This document shows positions 34,525-43,320 of a stretch of 64,000 nucleotides of DNA, piece after piece. Origin of the DNA: Isosphaera pallida ATCC 43644 (GTDB lineage Bacteria; Planctomycetota; Planctomycetia; Isosphaerales; Isosphaeraceae). The position numbers were made by a program, and so were the translations under genes. The notes below the pieces were generated by a model. That model saw only the letters and a program-made list of their open reading frames with translations. It did no database searches and was not told the origin of the DNA. The stretch covers positions 4,988,450 through 5,052,449 of the forward strand of contig NC_014962.1 in NCBI RefSeq assembly GCF_000186345.1. Direction: 5' to 3'. Position 1 is the first letter of the stretch, and each line of letters opens with the position of its first letter.

Positions 34525-35984
34525 TCCAGGGTGTCCTCGGCGGAGGCGGAGGCGTTGGCGGACGTGCCTCTGCGGAAGCGTTCTTGGATCGACTGATAAA
34601 GCGAGTCGGGGATTTCCTCCAGCGCGTCGAACGGGTCGCGGACCCGCTCGTTGGCGTAGCGTTGACCCAGTTCGAGGAACGGGGTATCGGCGGGAATCTC
34701 CCGTCCGTCCTGCTTGAGGGCGCGGATGTAGTAGTTGACGATTTGGCCGGTGTCCTGCTGGTTGATCGTGTCCTCGCGGAACGAGTCGAAGCGGTCCAGC
34801 AATTCCTTCCAAAGCGCCAAGCCCGCAGCGTAGGCTTCGATCGAGGCGACGAAGTCCCCTTCCTTGAGGGCTTTGCGGCCCTTGTAGAACAGTTCGCGGG
34901 CTTTGAGTCCCTCGTCCTCCATCTCGGCCTGGGCGCGTTGCTTCCAGTAGGGGTAATTCATCTGGGTGGCCCAGCGGTCGGTCCAGTAGCGCCGGGTTTC
35001 GGGCAGCTTGGCGAACTCTTCAGGGGGCAGGGTGTAATCGTCGAGATACACCTTGTTGCCTTGGGGGTCGTTGAAGGCATCGAACTCGCGGCGTCCAAAG
35101 CCGGGGCCCTGCCACTCGTTGAGGGCGTTTTGCCAGGCCAGACGGGCAACTTCGCCAAACTGGGGCCGGATGCCTAGCTTCGACTCCTTCTCCAGGTAAA
35201 TGGCGTACTTGGTCAACGAGTGCGACGGCATCGAGTGGAACGCGAGGTCGCCGGGCTTGCCTTTGTGCTGTTCGGGCGGATCGACGAAGTCGATTTTGGC
35301 CTTGAGGTCGGTCTTCTGGTTGAGGCCGCTATCCACCAAATGTTGTGAGCGGACGAACCAGCCGAAGGCCAGGCGGAAGTTGTCGTCGTAGGCAGGACTC
35401 AGCACATTGTCGGCCCGGACATCGACATAGCGGCGGAAGTCCTCGTCGATGTCGTCGTGAAACAACCGACGCAGGAAAATCGCTTCGTCAGCATAGCCGA
35501 TCTTATGATAATAGGTCCAGGCGGTATCCCACATCAGATCGGGGGTGGTCCGGTTTTTGGAGACTCCTTTTTGGAGGAACTTGATGCCGCGTTTGATCCA
35601 GTCGTACTTGTCCTTGACGTCGTCCCATTCGACCGAGACGTTGTAAGCAAGGTTCCAACCCTGGTAGGTCCAGACGGTCAGGTAGTGGGGTTGGAGTTTG
35701 GTGATCAGATCAACTTTGGCGTCGAGTTGGTCGTAATCCTGGGCGATTTGGTGGTCGCGGGCCTGCATCCAGAGTTGGTTGACGGCCATGCCCCGGAACC
35801 CACCGATGAGGGCGAGGTTGAGCATGAAGTCGCCGGCGTCCACTTGGCCGAGTTGGGCTTCACCCAGGTCGTATTCGGCTTTGACTCCGTCGAGGTAGAT
35901 GGAGTAGGGGATCATCGCCACGAAGATGGCTAGGATCAGCGCGGCGTACAGCAATTTGCGGTACTGCGAGGCGCGGGGGTTCAT
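34521..35984 (-). CDS. Membrane-anchored protein of unknown function with TPR-like C-terminus
   Basis: A 487-residue protein whose ATG overlaps the permease stop (ATGA) and whose stop overlaps mqnD. One N-terminal membrane helix (LLYAALILAIFVAMIPYSIYL) is followed by a soluble, probably periplasmic, helical region rich in Trp and Tyr: GGFRGMAVNQLWMQARDH, YLTVWTYQGWNLAYNVSVEWDD, DLMWDTAWTYYHKIGYADEAIFLRR. The C-terminal LKARELFYKGRKALKEGDFVASI looks like a TPR helix pair. No named family is recognised. Coupling makes it a likely accessory subunit of the ABC exporter. Confidence 0.8.
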   Translation of the reverse strand: MNPRASQYRKLLYAALILAIFVAMIPYSIYLDGVKAEYDLGEAQLGQVDAGDFMLNLALIGGFRGMAVNQLWMQARDHQIAQDYDQLDAKVDLITKLQPHYLTVWTYQGWNLAYNVSVEWDDVKDKYDWIKRGIKFLQKGVSKNRTTPDLMWDTAWTYYHKIGYADEAIFLRRLFHDDIDEDFRRYVDVRADNVLSPAYDDNFRLAFGWFVRSQHLVDSGLNQKTDLKAKIDFVDPPEQHKGKPGDLAFHSMPSHSLTKYAIYLEKESKLGIRPQFGEVARLAWQNALNEWQGPGFGRREFDAFNDPQGNKVYLDDYTLPPEEFAKLPETRRYWTDRWATQMNYPYWKQRAQAEMEDEGLKARELFYKGRKALKEGDFVASIEAYAAGLALWKELLDRFDSFREDTINQQDTGQIVNYYIRALKQDGREIPADTPFLELGQRYANERVRDPFDALEEIPDSLYQSIQERFRRGTSANASASAEDTLE

Positions 35985-38677
35985 GCGGCGACCTCACGCT
36001 TGTTGAAGATAAAGTAAGCCAAAATGCTGAACGGCAAGGCGTAGGCCAGGGCCAAACCCGTGTTCAACAGGAGTTGGTCCCAGCCGATGGCGTAGCCTTC
36101 GGCCACGAGGTCGGCGGTGGACAGGGCGGGGAAGTTGGGGATGACGAAAGCCATGGTCGCCAGGATGGGGGTGAACACGGCGTCCAGCGACTTGGCCGTC
36201 AACACCCCGGGCGTGGCCGCCAGGTCGCTGATTTGATTCTGGTGGGTCAACAACCGCACCAACGACTCGAACGGGCCGCCGCCCAGGTAGTTTTGCTCGA
36301 AGAACAGCGTCAGCACTCCAAAGCCCAGGTAGCCGGCCAGGAAGAAGCCGACCGTGGCTAGGAGTGCCACCCGCCACTTCAAAAAGCTGGAGACGCACAC
36401 CGCCACGCAGGTGATCACCAACGCCTGGAGCCAAATCCCAAACAGCGCCTTGGCGAAGTTCTCGGTGAAGCCACCGCGCGACTGGACAATGTACAGGTCG
36501 CTTTCGGACACCCCCAGGTATTGCGAGGGGGTCACGCACATCACCTCGACGATCAGGTTCCCGCCTGAACCGACCAGCAGACCAGCAGGAACCTCGAAGT
36601 CGTTGGTGTAGTATTCCAGGATCGGCAAGGTGAGCCGCTGTTGGGGACGGACCCGTTCACGGTCCCGGAGTTTGGCGCTGGGATCGTCCGGCTCGATCAT
36701 CGCCTGGGCGTCGGGGTCGCGGTTAGGGTTGATGATGTCGAAGGTCGCCAGCACCGCTTCGCCCACCGACGACAGCCCCTTGGTGGTGCGGTAGATGATG
36801 AAGGTTGATTCGAAGGTGAGATTGGGCGCGTGCAGGCGGGCCGATTCGTTGTAGAGCCGATCGGCTGCGGCGAGATCCCCGGCTGCTTCGGCCTGGGCCG
36901 CCTTGGTGAGGAGTTCGTGATCCTGGGCCTTGATCGCTTTGATTTGACGGATCAGAGCGTCCAGCTCGCCTCGCAGCCGGTTGGCCCGCTCCCGCAGCCG
37001 GTTGGCTTCAGTGGGGTTGGTGGCGGCTCGATCCCGGGACTGTTGCTCAAGCTGGTTGATCTCGCGCACTTGGTTGTAGAACCGATCCTCCAGCGCCTCG
37101 ATCGTGTTGCCGCCCAAGAGGGCGTTCATCGGGATCGGGCGGCTAATGGTGCGAACCGGCACCCGCGCCGGGTCGATCCCCCGCTTGGCCAACAGGTCGC
37201 GGCGGAATTCGTCGATGGGATCGTTGAGCTTGTCGCCGAACACCCAAATCGCCTTGGCGTCGGTCGCTCCTTCGATGTGTGAGCGCTTCTCCTGCTCCTG
37301 GCCCACGTCGATGCCCCGCACCTGTTTGTTGCCTCGGGAGTCGGTGAACCGCAGCGAGCCTTTGATCGGCACCCGCGCCGAGCTTCGGACCTTCAGCTCA
37401 TCTACCTGGTCGCGCAGCTTTTCTGCCTTGAACGGATCGGTGTCCTGGATCGTTGCGATTTCCCTCTCGGTGCGGTCGATGGCGTTGCTCACCACTCGGT
37501 TGAGGTAAACGCCGCTGACGATCCCGAAGAACAAAATCACGAGGGTCACCACCGCCATGACCCCGGCCACCCGTCCCCAGATGATCTCGAGACGGCGTAC
37601 CGGTTTGGTCACCACGGTGTACACCGTCTGGTTCTCAATGTCGCGGGGCAGACTCAGGGGCAGAACGATGCAGACCATCATGCAGACGAGGAACGTCACC
37701 AAAACCATGATGGCGGTGACGTATCGCCGGGTCAGTTCGGCGGCCCGCAACTCTTCAGGAGGCTGGATGAAGTAGTGGGTGAACGCCAGGACCACCAAGA
37801 AGACCGCCACTAGCACGTAGGGCGCTCGCATCACCCGGGCCGCCTCACGGAAGGTCAGCCCGGCGATCGCCGTCACCCGCGCTAGACGTATCCGAAACAC
37901 CTCGTCCAGCACCCTTAACACCACCCCCACGAAGAGCATCAATCCCATGTAGGTCACACCAACTCGGAACCCTTGGGGAATGATGTCGATGGGAAGCAGG
38001 TAGCCCAGCCGCGAACCCAGGAACGCCACCACGAATCCCAAGCCCAGCGCCAGGTGCAAGACGATCAGCGAGAAAATCGCCCAACCGCGTTCGGAAGCCC
38101 GCAGCGCCGTGGTCCAAAGGGTAAACTCCACCCACAATCCGATCAAACCGATCCCCAAGCCCCCCAACAGGCTAGAGGCGGTCAATCCCCCGACTAACGT
38201 TTGGCGCTCGATGGCTCCGGTCTCGAACGAGGTTTGGACGAAGATCGAAGCCAGACCCAGAATCAGACCGGCGATCAAACCATAGTCAATCCACTCCACC
38301 CCGCGGCGTTGGCGCACTGAGTCGGCCACTCGTCCAACAATCCAGGCCAGCACACTCAACCAGGCCAACACCTTGATCCAGGTCATGGTGTGAGCGAACC
38401 AGATGCCGTAGGTTGAGTCAGTCTGGTTGGGATCGCCCCAAACGATCATCCACTGCAGCGGCACGATCATCCATTGAGGGATCGGGGTGGATTCGGGCAG
38501 CACCGGGGCGAATCCGGTCTGGTTGGGAGCGACCTCGGCGGTGGCCGTGGCCGTGGCGGCCTGAGCCGGTTCAGGCTCGACCAGGCGGGTCGGAGAAGAT
38601 GGGTCGGTCGGGGAAACCTGGGCCAACAGGCACCAGAATCCCATCCACAACGACAACGCCGCTTGCGGCGCGGACAT
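35981..38677 (-). CDS. ABC-2 type transporter permease with large extracytoplasmic insert
   Basis: An 898-residue membrane protein. ATG 38677 follows GAGGAG. Five to six N-terminal membrane helices precede an ABC-2-like half (TAIAGLTFREAARVMRAPYVLVAV, then YVTAIMVLVTFLVCMMVCIVLPLSLPRDIENQTVYTVV around residue 330). A hydrophilic segment of about 290 residues (roughly 410-700) follows and includes a Gln/Arg-rich coiled coil (REINQLEQQSRDRAATNPTE). Four C-terminal helices end at AYFIFNKREVAA. It is about three times the normal permease length, so it may be a fusion of a membrane module with a permease. The ATPase is encoded 290 bases upstream on the same strand. Confidence 0.87.
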   Translation of the reverse strand: MSAPQAALSLWMGFWCLLAQVSPTDPSSPTRLVEPEPAQAATATATAEVAPNQTGFAPVLPESTPIPQWMIVPLQWMIVWGDPNQTDSTYGIWFAHTMTWIKVLAWLSVLAWIVGRVADSVRQRRGVEWIDYGLIAGLILGLASIFVQTSFETGAIERQTLVGGLTASSLLGGLGIGLIGLWVEFTLWTTALRASERGWAIFSLIVLHLALGLGFVVAFLGSRLGYLLPIDIIPQGFRVGVTYMGLMLFVGVVLRVLDEVFRIRLARVTAIAGLTFREAARVMRAPYVLVAVFLVVLAFTHYFIQPPEELRAAELTRRYVTAIMVLVTFLVCMMVCIVLPLSLPRDIENQTVYTVVTKPVRRLEIIWGRVAGVMAVVTLVILFFGIVSGVYLNRVVSNAIDRTEREIATIQDTDPFKAEKLRDQVDELKVRSSARVPIKGSLRFTDSRGNKQVRGIDVGQEQEKRSHIEGATDAKAIWVFGDKLNDPIDEFRRDLLAKRGIDPARVPVRTISRPIPMNALLGGNTIEALEDRFYNQVREINQLEQQSRDRAATNPTEANRLRERANRLRGELDALIRQIKAIKAQDHELLTKAAQAEAAGDLAAADRLYNESARLHAPNLTFESTFIIYRTTKGLSSVGEAVLATFDIINPNRDPDAQAMIEPDDPSAKLRDRERVRPQQRLTLPILEYYTNDFEVPAGLLVGSGGNLIVEVMCVTPSQYLGVSESDLYIVQSRGGFTENFAKALFGIWLQALVITCVAVCVSSFLKWRVALLATVGFFLAGYLGFGVLTLFFEQNYLGGGPFESLVRLLTHQNQISDLAATPGVLTAKSLDAVFTPILATMAFVIPNFPALSTADLVAEGYAIGWDQLLLNTGLALAYALPFSILAYFIFNKREVAA

Positions 38678-38965
38678 GGTCGATCGGCTCCTCGGTCAGG
38701 TGAATAAAACGCGGGTCGGGGCGACCTCGGCGGCGGGGTGGGGGAAAGACCGTCACGTAAGAATGAGTGAGCGACTTATCCAAACACGACAACGCGATTC
38801 CATCTCCTTCATCCGCCCCCAACGACGCGCTGAGGCGGGACGCCCCGGCGCGAAGTTCCAACTCCAACCGCAATCCCATCGGCGTGTTTCGATCCAGTCA
38901 GGGTGTCGGGGATGGGGATCGTCGAAGTCGAAGATGAAGATTGGCTCATGGGGTGGCGATTCAGC

Positions 38966-39934
38966 TCAGTTCCTCGCGGCCTCTCCCCCGTTGTCGCTGG
39001 GGACGCCGGCCAGGACTGGCCGGGCGGCTTGGGCAGCGGCCTCCTGCTCCTCACCGATCTTGCGCAGACCAGGTCGGGCTTCACTTTCCCGCACGATTCG
39101 GAGGAACAGTTCCTCCAGGGTGGTGGTGGGATGGTCGATCGCTTCGAGTGAAGCGTCTGGGAAACGGGCCAGCACTTCGCGGATGGCTTCTTTGCCTTCC
39201 TCGGGCAGGTTCCGTATCTTGAACTGGGTGATGTCTTGAACCGTCAGCAGTTCGGAAACTTTGCCGATCTCCCGCAGTTCGCCCCGGTGAAGGATGGCGA
39301 TCCGGTCGCAGATGTCCTGCATGTCGGCCAGAAGGTGGCCGGATAGCACGATGGTTTTACCTTCGGCGCGGAGGTTGCGGATGGTATCTTTGATCTCGGC
39401 GGTGCCGATCGGGTCCAGACCTGAGGTCGGTTCGTCCAGCAGGATCAACTCGGGGTCGTTGATGAGGGCTTGAGCCAAACCGATCCGTCGTTGCATCCCT
39501 TTGGAGTATTCCCGCAATTGGCGTTTGCGGGCCGCCTTGAGGCCGACCCGCTCGATGAGCTGATCGACCCGCCGCCGCCGTTCCTGGGGCGCGATTTTGA
39601 AGAGCTTGCCATAAAACTCCAAAGTTTCCTCGGCGTTGAGAAACTTGTAGAGATACGACTCTTCAGGCAGATAGCCGATCCGTTCGTTCTTAGCCACGTT
39701 GGTAGTCGGCTCGCCGAAGATCAGCGATTCCCCTTCGGTGGGGAACAACAGACCCAGCAGCAGTTTGATCGTGGTGGTCTTGCCCGAGCCGTTGGGTCCG
39801 AGCAGGCCGAAGATCTCGCCGCGATAGACCTTGAGGTCGAGCGCTTTGAGGGCCTGGACCTTGGGACGGCCCCAGAAGTCCCGATACACCTTGGTCAGGT
39901 TTCGCGTCTCGATGACGACCTCGTGCGCGCTCAT
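38966..39934 (-). CDS. ABC transporter ATP-binding protein
   Basis: A 322-residue NatA/CcmA-type ATPase. ATG 39934 ([23 protein letters not shown]) is supported by a weak GAGGCGG. Walker A is GPNGSGKT (46-53), the Q-loop region is YLPEESYLY, the signature is [16 protein letters not shown], Walker B is [13 protein letters not shown] and the switch His is in VLSGHLL. A C-terminal extension of about 80 residues ([17 protein letters not shown]...) resembles the regulatory tail of ABC-2 exporters. It pairs with the permease encoded just downstream; the cargo is unknown. Confidence 0.92.
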   Translation of the reverse strand: MSAHEVVIETRNLTKVYRDFWGRPKVQALKALDLKVYRGEIFGLLGPNGSGKTTTIKLLLGLLFPTEGESLIFGEPTTNVAKNERIGYLPEESYLYKFLNAEETLEFYGKLFKIAPQERRRRVDQLIERVGLKAARKRQLREYSKGMQRRIGLAQALINDPELILLDEPTSGLDPIGTAEIKDTIRNLRAEGKTIVLSGHLLADMQDICDRIAILHRGELREIGKVSELLTVQDITQFKIRNLPEEGKEAIREVLARFPDASLEAIDHPTTTLEELFLRIVRESEARPGLRKIGEEQEAAAQAARPVLAGVPSDNGGEAARN

Positions 39935-40349
39935 CGTGCCGGTTCCGCCTCGTCTGGCTAGTGCAGGGGGGGAAGAGGAATCCACGCCCAATCGGGATCG
40001 GCTTTGAAATTCGGCAAAGGAAGCGATCCGGTGGGTTTGATTCGATCGGTCGAGGACCGTGAAAGCCGTGGGCCGGGCGTCGGGATTCCGCCGGGCGACA
40101 GGGAGCCAACGTGGTTCACGTCGGCACCCTTCCCGGCCCCAGCGACGCGCTCCGATCGGGATGATTGCCTTACGCCCGATTCGAGGCGAAGGTTCGATCA
40201 CCTTACATGAGCAGTCAAATCGGCTCCACGTCCGATTCGAATCGTTCCGCCCGCGCGTCCTCCACGTTCGTTCGTTGTCTCATCCCTGGGGAGGGAGGGT
40301 GGCGGAGGCGGCGAAACGCACCCGCCCTCCGAGGGAAAGCCAGCGCGGG
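39935..40349. other. Intergenic stretch upstream of the ABC operon
   Basis: About 415 bases. It should contain the ABC operon promoter, but no convincing -10/-35 pair or perfect stem longer than 5 bp was seen. No gene is supported. Confidence 0.5.
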
Positions 40350-40892
40350 TCAGTCACCCAACGACGAGTACACCACCGAGGTGGGTTTGGCCTCAACCCG
40401 TCCTCTGAACAAAGGCAGGGGCACCTGGATCCCTGCGGAGCTGACCTCCCGATAGGGAAAAACGGGGAAGAGGAGTCCAGGGGGGAATTGGTTGTAGGGG
40501 ATGTAACGCTGGCCCTGGGTTTGGTAGGGGTTGTAGTAGGTTGAAAGGAACGCCTGACGGGCCGGCAGGGCGTACCAGCGTGGGAAGTAGTAGTCGGGGG
40601 TACGGGCGTCTCCCAGTGGCAGAGTGAAGCTGGTGTCGTACCAACCGTAGCCGTCCGGCGGACCGACGGGGGACGCGGGCATGTCCAGACCAGGGATTGT
40701 CGCGGGCAGGCGAGCCGCTTCGCCAAGCGGGCGTGGGGCGTCTTGCGTGCCGCGTTCCGGGTCGCGGGATCCGGAAGGCGGCGGTGAAACTTCTTCCAAG
40801 GGTTCGGCGGCGAGCAACGCCTCGGGCGGGTCGATGACTTCGGGAGGCTGGGCGAGTCCCAACAGCCCCAGGGTCAAGAGAATCGCGTTCAT
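40350..40892 (-). CDS. Small secreted Pro/Tyr-rich protein
   Basis: A 180-residue predicted exported protein. ATG 40892 (MNAILLTLGLLGLAQPPE) has GGGAG upstream and begins directly with a short signal peptide. An acidic/Pro-rich linker precedes a Tyr- and Pro-rich C-terminal half (GYGWYDTSFTLPLGDA, RQAFLSTYYNPYQTQGQRY, LLFPVFPYREVSSAG). No family is recognised. It is divergent from the trpG-moeA operon. Confidence 0.65.
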   Translation of the reverse strand: MNAILLTLGLLGLAQPPEVIDPPEALLAAEPLEEVSPPPSGSRDPERGTQDAPRPLGEAARLPATIPGLDMPASPVGPPDGYGWYDTSFTLPLGDARTPDYYFPRWYALPARQAFLSTYYNPYQTQGQRYIPYNQFPPGLLFPVFPYREVSSAGIQVPLPLFRGRVEAKPTSVVYSSLGD

Positions 40893-41084
40893 CCGTGAGA
40901 CTCCCATCGAGATCGTGGTGAGGGCGCGTCCGGCTTGTTCGCAAGGTCTCGAATCTCCACCGAACGGCTTCGCTTCGCGCGGCGACGCGCCGAGCGAGTG
41001 GGAAGAGGTGGCGCAGGGCCGATCTTCCCCTCTTCAATGTCCGACCGCGAGAGGCTCCAAGGCGCGGGATTCCACCACGCTCTC

Positions 41085-41114
41085 TTGGACGCGCGGGGCG
41101 ATCCGTCGTAAACT
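41085..41114 (+). promoter_or_regulatory. Candidate promoter of the trpG/pabA-moeA operon
   Basis: TTGGAC, an 18-base spacer and TAAACT lie about 85 bases before the ATG at 41198. The rest of the 40893-41197 gap has no other recognised feature. Confidence 0.5.
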
Positions 41115-41197
41115 GGCGATCGTACCGACCCGAGGAGTCCCGCGCGTCCAGCTCCATCGTCGAGTCGGTTCTCTTGTGTCCTCCTCAATCACCCGGC

Positions 41198-41776
41198 ATG
41201 ATTCTTCTGATCGACAATTACGACTCCTTCACCTACAACTTGGTTCAGCGGTTAGGCGAGATCGATCCGACTTTGGAGGTGAAGGTGGTTCGTAACGACC
41301 AAATCGACCCCGACGGGGTCGCCGCCCTCCAACCGTCGCGGATTCTGATTTCACCGGGGCCGTGCACCCCGCGCGAGGCGGGCGTCTCCAACGAGCTGAT
41401 CCTTCGCTTCGGCCCCACGATTCCGATTCTGGGAGTCTGTTTGGGTCATCAGTGCATCGGTCATGCTCTAGGCGCGGTGGTCCGTCGAGCTGACCGGATC
41501 ATGCACGGCAAGACCTCGATGATTTACCACGACGGCCTCGGTGTGTTTCGCGGCCTTCCCGAGCCGTTCGAGGCGACCCGCTACCACAGCCTGATCATCG
41601 ACCCAGCGACGTTGCCCCCTGAGCTCGTCGTCACCGCCCACACTGATCAAGGCGAGGTCATGGGGGTTCGGCACCTTCACTGGCCGCTCGAAGGGGTCCA
41701 GTTCCACCCTGAGAGTTTCCTCACCGCCGAGGCCGGTGTTCGCCTGCTCAAGAACTTCGTAGGTAACGCCCGATGA
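41198..41776 (+). CDS. trpG: Anthranilate/aminodeoxychorismate synthase glutamine amidotransferase
   Basis: A 192-residue class I glutamine amidotransferase that supplies ammonia to chorismate-using synthases (TrpE or PabB). MILLIDNYDSFTYNLVQ sets the start at ATG 41198; no Shine-Dalgarno is visible. Motifs: ISPGPCTPREAG (oxyanion), nucleophile Cys81 (GVCLGHQCIGHALG) and His170 with Glu172 (VQFHPESF). Without the partner in the window, trpG versus pabA cannot be decided; many bacteria use one for both. Its TGA overlaps the moeA ATG (ATGA). Confidence 0.93.
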   Translation: MILLIDNYDSFTYNLVQRLGEIDPTLEVKVVRNDQIDPDGVAALQPSRILISPGPCTPREAGVSNELILRFGPTIPILGVCLGHQCIGHALGAVVRRADRIMHGKTSMIYHDGLGVFRGLPEPFEATRYHSLIIDPATLPPELVVTAHTDQGEVMGVRHLHWPLEGVQFHPESFLTAEAGVRLLKNFVGNAR

Positions 41777-43173
41777 GCATGAGCGACCGCTCCGCCGCTT
41801 CGCCGGCCCGCCTGCTGACGATCGCCGAGGCGCTGGAGGTGGTGCGAACCCACGCCCACCCTCTGGAGGCGGTTCGCGTGCCTCTCGTCGCCGCTTGGGA
41901 CTGTGCGCTGGCCGAGCCGATCCGGGCCGACCGCGACAGCCCGCCGTTTGACAAGGCGCTGATGGACGGCTACGCCATCCGCTCCGCTGACGCCGGCGAT
42001 CGTCGGGAGTTCGAGGTTCTTGTGGTCGAAGAGATTCCCGCTGGCACAGTACCCAGCCGACAGTTGGGCCAAGGCGAATCGGCCCTGATCATGACCGGCG
42101 CGCCGCTGCCCGAGGGAGCCGATGCCGTGGTGCCCCGCGAATGGGCTGACGATCCCGCCCAGGGGCGGCAAACCGATCGCCCTTTGCCCCGCCTGGTCCG
42201 CCTGCGTCCCCCCACGCCGGTGGTCCCTGGCGTCAACGTCATGGTTCGCGGCCGGGAGATGACCGCGGGCGAGCAGGTGCTGACCCCCCCCGTCCAACTC
42301 ACTGCGGTTCGTTTGGGCCTTCTGGCCTCGCTGGGGGTGGCCCGACCATTGGTGACCCGACGTCCCCGTCTGATCGTCGTCCCCACCGGTGACGAATTGG
42401 TGGAGCCGGACCAACCCCCCGGACCCGGCCGGATCCGCAACTCCAACGCCTTCACCCTGGCCGCCCTGGCGCGTCGGGCCGGAGCCGCCTCCCGGATCGC
42501 CCCCATCGTCCCTGATCGGCTCGACGACCTCCGCGAGGCGCTGAGGCAAGCCCTGGACTGGGCCGACGTGGTGTTGGTGACCGGCGGCGTCTCGGCGGGA
42601 GACCGCGACCTCGTGCCCGCGGCGCTGGAGTCCCTGGGGGTGCGGACCCTCTTCCACAAGGTCCACCTCAAGCCGGGCAAACCGCTATTGTTCGGGGTTG
42701 GTCCTGAGCGAACCGCCGCGACCAGCGAGGCTGCCCCGGATCACCCGGCCGCCTTCGCCCCCGGCACGGATCGCCCGCCTGCCTTGGTCTTCGGCCTGCC
42801 AGGGAACCCAGTCAGCGGGATTGTCGGCTTTTTGCTCTTCGTCCAACCGGCCCTGCGGCTTCTGAGCCGTTGCGAGGAGGACGGGACCACCGAGAGCCGG
42901 AACCTTCAAGTTCGGCTGGCGACCCAGTTCACCCACCGTGGCGACCGACCCACCTACCATCCGGCCCGCTTCGTCGCCCAACCCCATCTGGTTCCCTCAC
43001 CCCACGGCTTGGACCAAGCCCGTCAAGATCAAGGCGGCCCCTGGGTCGAACCCCTGGCCTGGGCCGGTTCGGCCGATCTGCGAACCCTTGCCCAAGCCGA
43101 CGGCTTCGTCGTCTTCGAGCCGGGCGACGCGGTTTATCCCATAGGGGCGTCGCGTCCGTTCCTTTCGCTCTGA
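41773..43173 (+). CDS. moeA: Molybdopterin molybdenumtransferase MoeA
   Basis: A 466-residue enzyme that inserts molybdate into adenylylated molybdopterin. It begins at the ATGA overlap with trpG. Motifs: PPFDKALMDGYAIRSAD, GAPLPEGADAVVPREW, the MoeA/MogA domain with VVPTGDELVEP and GRIRNSNAF, VTGGVSAGDRDLVPAALE, and FGLPGNPVSGIVGF. The segment between residues 310 and 340 is Pro/Ala-rich and longer than usual. Coupling to a glutaminase gene is not a standard arrangement and may reflect shared expression only. Confidence 0.95.
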   Translation: MSMSDRSAASPARLLTIAEALEVVRTHAHPLEAVRVPLVAAWDCALAEPIRADRDSPPFDKALMDGYAIRSADAGDRREFEVLVVEEIPAGTVPSRQLGQGESALIMTGAPLPEGADAVVPREWADDPAQGRQTDRPLPRLVRLRPPTPVVPGVNVMVRGREMTAGEQVLTPPVQLTAVRLGLLASLGVARPLVTRRPRLIVVPTGDELVEPDQPPGPGRIRNSNAFTLAALARRAGAASRIAPIVPDRLDDLREALRQALDWADVVLVTGGVSAGDRDLVPAALESLGVRTLFHKVHLKPGKPLLFGVGPERTAATSEAAPDHPAAFAPGTDRPPALVFGLPGNPVSGIVGFLLFVQPALRLLSRCEEDGTTESRNLQVRLATQFTHRGDRPTYHPARFVAQPHLVPSPHGLDQARQDQGGPWVEPLAWAGSADLRTLAQADGFVVFEPGDAVYPIGASRPFLSL

Positions 43174-43320
43174 GCGAATACCTCAACTTTGGACGCTCGT
43201 TTGGTTCGCGGCTCGCTTCTGTTCGCTCGACTCGGTCTGGTGTTCGCTCGAAATCGACTTCCAGGCGGTCCGCTCCGCTCGGAGTGGATGCCATCCTCCC
43301 AAGGACTCGGACCCGTTGCA

